DNA of 64,000 bases, taken from Sphingomonas trueperi. GTDB taxonomy: Bacteria; Pseudomonadota; Alphaproteobacteria; Sphingomonadales; Sphingomonadaceae. Each line of letters begins with the position of its first letter. Positions within the stretch are counted from its first letter, which is position 1. Under the pieces are notes generated by a model, which saw only the letters and a list, made by a program, of their open reading frames with translations, ran no database searches and was not told the DNA's origin. The stretch spans positions 1 to 64,000 of the forward strand of contig NZ_JAATJB010000013.1 in the NCBI RefSeq assembly GCF_011927635.1, given 5' to 3'. Below, piece after piece: positions 60,371 through 64,000 of the stretch. The translations under genes and the position numbers were made by a program.

Positions 60371-61823
60371 CTTCGCCGCGGCGATGGTGCTGGTGGCGCC
60401 CGCCGCGCAACTGCCGTCCGCCCCTCCCCCGACCCAGCTTCAGGCCGGTCAGGCCGGGGGCCTGACCGGCCTGAAGCTCGCAAGCGGGAGGGGAGCGCAG
60501 ACTGCGGATTCACGACAAGTCGTGCCCGCCCCCGAACCCTGGCAGGCGCCGACGCTCAGCATCACCCGCTATGACGAGGACTGGTCCGATCTCGCCGATG
60601 CCGAGAAGCGCGCGCACCATTGGACCGGACCGTCCAAATACCTCCCCCTCGGGGGCGATGCGTGGCTCTCCACCGGCATCGAAGTCCGGCTGCGCGGCGA
60701 ATCCTTCGCCAACAACGCCCTGGGCAACGCGACCTCGCCGGACGACGCGTATCTCTGGACCCGCGCGCTGCCCTATGCCGATCTCCATATCGGCCGCGTC
60801 CGCGCCTTTGCCCAGCCGATCCTCGCTTATGCCGCCGGTGTCCGCCCCGCCGCGAGCCCCGTGGACCAGACCCGAACCGACCTCCTCCAGGGCTTTGCCG
60901 AACTCGATCTCGGTGCGGTCACCCTGCGCGGCGGGCGGCAGATGCTGTCACTCGGCACCGAACGGCTGATCGGCACGCGCTACGGCCCCAATGTGCCGCT
61001 CGCCTTTGACGGCGTGCGCGGGATCGTTGCGGTGGGCCAGGCCAGGATCAGCCTGCTCGCCGTCGGGCCAGTGGCACCGCGGCCGGGGACCTTCGACGAC
61101 CGCACTTCTCCGACCAAGCGGCTCTGGGGCGCCTATGCGGTGCTGCCGGGCATCGACCTCTATTATCTCGGTTATCGCAACCGCACCGCGCAGTTCGGCA
61201 CCCGCACCGGCCGCGAGCTGCGCCACAGCTTCGGCGCGCGCGTCTATGGCACCCGCGACGACTGGCACTGGAATATCGAGGGCGTCGCCCAGTTCGGTCG
61301 CTTCGCCGATGGGCCTATCGCCGCCTGGACGCTCGGCACCGAGCTTGGTCGCACGCGGCCAAGCCTGCCCTTCGCACCCGACGCGGTGCTGCGCTTCAAC
61401 GTGATCAGCGGCGACGGCCATGCCGGGGATCGCCGGCTGGGCACGTTCAACGCGCTGTTCCCCAAGGGCAAATATTTCGGCGAGCTGTCGCCGGTCGGCC
61501 CGTACAACCTGATCAACCTCAACCCGCGCATCGCCGGCACGCTGGGCAAGGGCGTCTCCGCCAGCATCGCCGGCAGCGCCTATTGGCGTTACAGCAGGGC
61601 GGACGGCGTCTACGACATCCCCGGCAACCTGCTCCGCGCGCCCGGCGCCAGCCGCGCTCGCTTCATCGGCAAGCAGATTGAAGGCGCCATCGCCTGGCAG
61701 GCGACCTCCGAGCTCGAGCTTTCCGCCTCGATTTCCTTCTTCCAGGCCGGCCGCTTCCTGCGCGAGGCTGGCGCGCCCCGTCCGATCCGGATGATCGGCC
61801 TGGAAGGCAATTTCCGATTCTGA
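60363..61823 (+). CDS. Outer-membrane porin, Alginate_exp-type, with inserted palindrome
   Basis: 486 aa from GTG 60363, overlapping the DoxX stop. A hydrophobic signal region (FAAAMVLVAPAAQ) is followed by an odd stretch of about 25 residues rich in Gly, Ala, Leu and Gln (codons 60421-60493) before the mature start (TLSITRYDEDWSDL). The barrel strands follow (AWLSTGIEVRLRGE, ISLLAVGPVAPRPG, WNIEGVAQFG) to a terminal Phe (LEGNFRF). The inserted stretch is encoded by a 73-bp palindromic repeat. The paralogue at 10374 lacks it. The insertion keeps the frame, so the gene looks functional. Confidence 0.8.
   Translation: MASFAAAMVLVAPAAQLPSAPPPTQLQAGQAGGLTGLKLASGRGAQTADSRQVVPAPEPWQAPTLSITRYDEDWSDLADAEKRAHHWTGPSKYLPLGGDAWLSTGIEVRLRGESFANNALGNATSPDDAYLWTRALPYADLHIGRVRAFAQPILAYAAGVRPAASPVDQTRTDLLQGFAELDLGAVTLRGGRQMLSLGTERLIGTRYGPNVPLAFDGVRGIVAVGQARISLLAVGPVAPRPGTFDDRTSPTKRLWGAYAVLPGIDLYYLGYRNRTAQFGTRTGRELRHSFGARVYGTRDDWHWNIEGVAQFGRFADGPIAAWTLGTELGRTRPSLPFAPDAVLRFNVISGDGHAGDRRLGTFNALFPKGKYFGELSPVGPYNLINLNPRIAGTLGKGVSASIAGSAYWRYSRADGVYDIPGNLLRAPGASRARFIGKQIEGAIAWQATSELELSASISFFQAGRFLREAGAPRPIRMIGLEGNFRF
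60421..60493. repeat. Palindromic element inside the porin coding sequence
   Basis: The core is a perfect 20-bp stem (60436-60455 with 60459-60478) starting AGCTTCAGGCC with a GGG loop. Outer arms are CCCCTCCC (60421-60428) and GGGAGGGG (60486-60493). The right flank CGCAAGCGGGAGGGGAGCG matches the repeat at 59029-59046, showing a shared family. It is in frame with the porin signal peptide and mature region. Confidence 0.85.
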
Positions 61824-61834
61824 GGACCCCCGCC

Positions 61835-62536
61835 ATGGCCGACCCCAAGACCGCCGCTTCCCCGCTACCGCCGCTGCTCCTACTGCTGTCCGTCACCACC
61901 GGGCTGGTGGATGCGGTGAGCGTGCTCGGGTTGGGCAAGGTGTTCACCGCCAACATGACCGGGAACATCGTATTCCTCGGCTTCGCGGCGGCGGGCACGC
62001 CGGGCTTCACCATCGCGCCCTATATCGTGGCGCTGGCATCCTTCCTGGTCGGCGCGTTGGTGGCGGGCAAGGTTGGCGCGCATCTCGCCGGGCAGCCGCT
62101 GCGGCGCTGGCTGGTGCTGGCAGCGGTGACCGAGGCGGCGCTTTTCGGCGTGGCCGCGGGCGTCGCCGCCTGGGCCGGCGCGATGGGCATCCTGCCGGAG
62201 ACCTGCGTGTTCGCGATCATCGCCTTGACCGCGATCGCGATGGGCTTCCGCAACGCCACGATCCGCCAGCTCAAGGTGCCCGACATCACCACCACCGTAC
62301 TCACCCTGACGCTCACCGGCATCGCCGCCGATTCGCACTTCGCCGGCGGACGCAACCCCAATATCGGGCGGCGGCTTGCGGCGGTGGTGGCGATCCTGCT
62401 CGGCGCGTTCCTCGGCGCGGTACTGGTCAACCGCTACGGCCTGGCGATTCCGCTGCTGGTGGCGGGGCTTACCGTGTTGGTCGGCACGCTCGCCTGTGTG
62501 CGCCATCCGATCGCTGCCGAGCCGTTGCGGCCCTGA
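61835..62536 (+). CDS. DUF1275 (YoaK-like) membrane protein
   Basis: 233 aa with about six membrane helices: LLLLLSVTTGLVDAVSVLGL, VFTANMTGNIVFLGFA and others. The family signature 'T-G-L-V-D-A-x-S-x-L-G... NMTGN' is clear at the N-terminus, and 'MGFRNATIRQL' with 'LTLTLTGIAAD' mark the second half. Function unknown; some members are annotated as transporters. The gene starts 11 bp after the porin stop with GAGGA as ribosome site, so it closes the cluster. Confidence 0.85.
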   Translation: MADPKTAASPLPPLLLLLSVTTGLVDAVSVLGLGKVFTANMTGNIVFLGFAAAGTPGFTIAPYIVALASFLVGALVAGKVGAHLAGQPLRRWLVLAAVTEAALFGVAAGVAAWAGAMGILPETCVFAIIALTAIAMGFRNATIRQLKVPDITTTVLTLTLTGIAADSHFAGGRNPNIGRRLAAVVAILLGAFLGAVLVNRYGLAIPLLVAGLTVLVGTLACVRHPIAAEPLRP

Positions 62537-62585
62537 TCGTCCGCACCCCTTTGACAGCCCGGCGATCGCTCCCTATCGGCCAGCC

Positions 62586-64000
62586 ATGACGCTCCAGCAC
62601 ACCGACTCCATCCTGATCGTCGATTTCGGCAGCCAGGTGACCCAGCTGATCGCCCGCCGCGTTCGCGAAGCCGGGGTCTATTCCGAGATCGCCCCCTTCA
62701 CCACCGCCGCCGAGGCCTTTGCCCGGATGCAGCCCAAGGGCATCATCCTCTCCGGCTCGCCCGCCTCGGTCCTCGACGAGGGCAGCCCCCGCGTCCCGCA
62801 GGAGATCTTCGACAGTGGCCTGCCGGTGCTGGGCATCTGCTACGGCGAGCAGGTGATGATGCACCAACTGGGCGGCCAGGTGGTGCTGGGCGACAGCGGC
62901 GAGTTCGGCCGCGCCTTTATCGAGATCGCCGATGGCTGTGCGCTGTTCGACGGCCTGTGGCAGACCGGCGAAACCCACCAGGTGTGGATGAGCCATGGCG
63001 ACAAGGTGGCGAACCTGGCCCCGGGCTTCCGCCCGGTCGCGGCGAGCCCCGGCGCACCCTATGCGGTGATCGCCAATGACGAGCGGCGCTATTATGCGAT
63101 GCAGTTCCATCCGGAAGTCGTCCACACCCCCGACGGCGCCAAGCTGCTGGCGAACTTCGTGCGCCATGTCTGCGGCCTGTCGGGCGACTGGACCATGGCC
63201 GAGTTCCGCGCCGCCAAGATCGCCGAGATCCGCGCGCAGGTGGGCGACGGCAAGGTGATTTGCGGCCTGTCGGGCGGCGTCGATTCCGCGGTGGCTGCGG
63301 TGCTGATCCACGAGGCGATCGGTGACCAGCTGACCTGCGTGTTCGTCGACCATGGCCTGATGCGCGCCGGCGAGGCCGATCAGGTCGTCACCATGTTCCG
63401 CGAGCATTACCATATCCCGCTCGTCCATGTGGACGCGGAGGAACTATTCCTCGGCGGCCTCGCCGGCGTCACCGACCCCGAGGCGAAGCGCAAGTTCATC
63501 GGCAAGACCTTCATCGACGTGTTCGAGGCCGAGGCGAAGAAGATCGGCGGCGCCGATTTCCTGGCGCAGGGCACGCTGTACCCGGACGTGATCGAGAGCG
63601 TCAGCTTCACCGGCGGCCCGTCGGTGACGATCAAAAGCCACCACAATGTCGGTGGCCTGCCGGCGCGGATGAACATGCAGCTGGTCGAGCCGCTGCGCGA
63701 GCTGTTCAAGGACGAGGTCCGCGCGCTGGGCCGCGAGCTTGGGCTGCCGGACGTGTTCGTCGGCCGCCATCCGTTCCCGGGGCCCGGCCTGGCGATCCGC
63801 ATCCCCGGCGAGGTCACCAAGGAACGCTGCGACATCCTGCGCAAGGCCGACGCGATCTATCTCGAGGAGATCCGCAATGCCGGGCTCTACGACGCGATCT
63901 GGCAGGCCTTCGCGGTGCTCACCCCGGTGCGCAGCGTCGGCGTGATGGGCGACGGCCGCACCTATGACAGCGTGCTGGCGCTGCGTGCGGTGACCTCGAT
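62586..64000 (+). CDS. guaA: GMP synthase (glutamine-hydrolysing), partial at window end
   Basis: About 471 of some 520 residues are present. It converts XMP, ATP and glutamine to GMP. The glutaminase domain (1-190) has nucleophile Cys85 (GICYGEQVMMHQLGG) and the catalytic His and Glu in MQFHPEVVHTPDG. The PP-loop ATP domain has GLSGGVDSAVAAVLIH (about 224-239), and the dimer region includes GRHPFPGPGLAIRIPGEVT. The last residues and stop lie beyond 64000. It starts 49 bp after the DUF1275 gene, but has no recognisable purine riboswitch there. Confidence 0.95.
   Translation, partial: MTLQHTDSILIVDFGSQVTQLIARRVREAGVYSEIAPFTTAAEAFARMQPKGIILSGSPASVLDEGSPRVPQEIFDSGLPVLGICYGEQVMMHQLGGQVVLGDSGEFGRAFIEIADGCALFDGLWQTGETHQVWMSHGDKVANLAPGFRPVAASPGAPYAVIANDERRYYAMQFHPEVVHTPDGAKLLANFVRHVCGLSGDWTMAEFRAAKIAEIRAQVGDGKVICGLSGGVDSAVAAVLIHEAIGDQLTCVFVDHGLMRAGEADQVVTMFREHYHIPLVHVDAEELFLGGLAGVTDPEAKRKFIGKTFIDVFEAEAKKIGGADFLAQGTLYPDVIESVSFTGGPSVTIKSHHNVGGLPARMNMQLVEPLRELFKDEVRALGRELGLPDVFVGRHPFPGPGLAIRIPGEVTKERCDILRKADAIYLEEIRNAGLYDAIWQAFAVLTPVRSVGVMGDGRTYDSVLALRAVTS

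Noticed and set aside
1..64000. tRNA genes, rRNA, CRISPR arrays or prophage genes
   Set aside because: No T-loop-like GGTTCGAATCC context outside coding genes, no regularly spaced repeats and no phage or transposase proteins were seen on reading both strands.

Overview
The window is about 64 kb of GC-rich DNA with tightly packed, often ATGA-overlapping genes. The gene content (UrcA-family protein, Alginate_exp-type outer-membrane barrels, GH29/GH2/GH43 enzymes with Tat-like or Sec signals, sterol-desaturase-family hydroxylases, DctA/DctB/DctD) fits an aerobic sphingomonad-like alphaproteobacterium. No rRNA, tRNA, phage, transposase or CRISPR was seen. This taxonomic call is an inference from gene families and base composition.

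Layout: (1) 1-5 kb: the C-terminal end of a truncated autotransporter barrel, then divergent alpha-L-fucosidase (GH29) and beta-galactosidase-like (GH2) genes. (2) 5.2-11.8 kb: a C4-dicarboxylate module, dctB-dctD-nicotinamidase divergent from dctA-porin, with two phased inverted repeats between them; the DctD-like regulator has lost the sigma-54 GAFTGA loop. (3) 11.8-16.5 kb: a four-gene efflux operon (TolC, HlyD-type adaptor, two ABC-2 permeases) without an ATPase gene. (4) 16.7-20.3 kb: an esterase divergent from a two-gene arabinanase operon, with two LacI-type operators between them. (5) 20.3-22.8 kb: a desaturase-family enzyme with a small membrane partner, a metallo-beta-lactamase-fold protein, and a palindromic repeat.

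(6) 22.9-32.9 kb: one eight-gene, mostly translationally coupled operon (ABC transporter, NikR-like regulator, two DUF1989 proteins, biotin carboxylase, allophanate hydrolase). By family knowledge it is best read as guanidine (rather than plain urea) nitrogen assimilation. Two near-identical sites TATTAC-N14-GTAATA lie upstream of the operon and just upstream of the regulator gene; I propose them as the regulator's operators. A hybrid histidine kinase, a LuxR-type response regulator and a TPR-sulfotransferase run divergently (33-37 kb).

(7) 37-50 kb: small secreted proteins, a second desaturase, a beta-propeller protein, a cupin, LysR plus zinc alcohol dehydrogenase, and housekeeping genes (recO, leuB, metZ, apaG). 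A polyprenol-phosphate glycosyltransferase and a protein O-mannosyltransferase may work together. (8) 50-55 kb: LysR, an iron/cobalamin-type ABC pair without its binding protein, an AraC regulator preceded by 21-bp-phased direct repeats, an orphan M17 N-terminal-domain protein and a NarL-type regulator. (9) 55-62.5 kb: a co-directional cluster of hydrolases, an amidohydrolase with a Cys/His tail, VOC, DoxX, porin and DUF1275 proteins. The porin gene carries a long perfect palindrome inside its reading frame. The window ends inside guaA.
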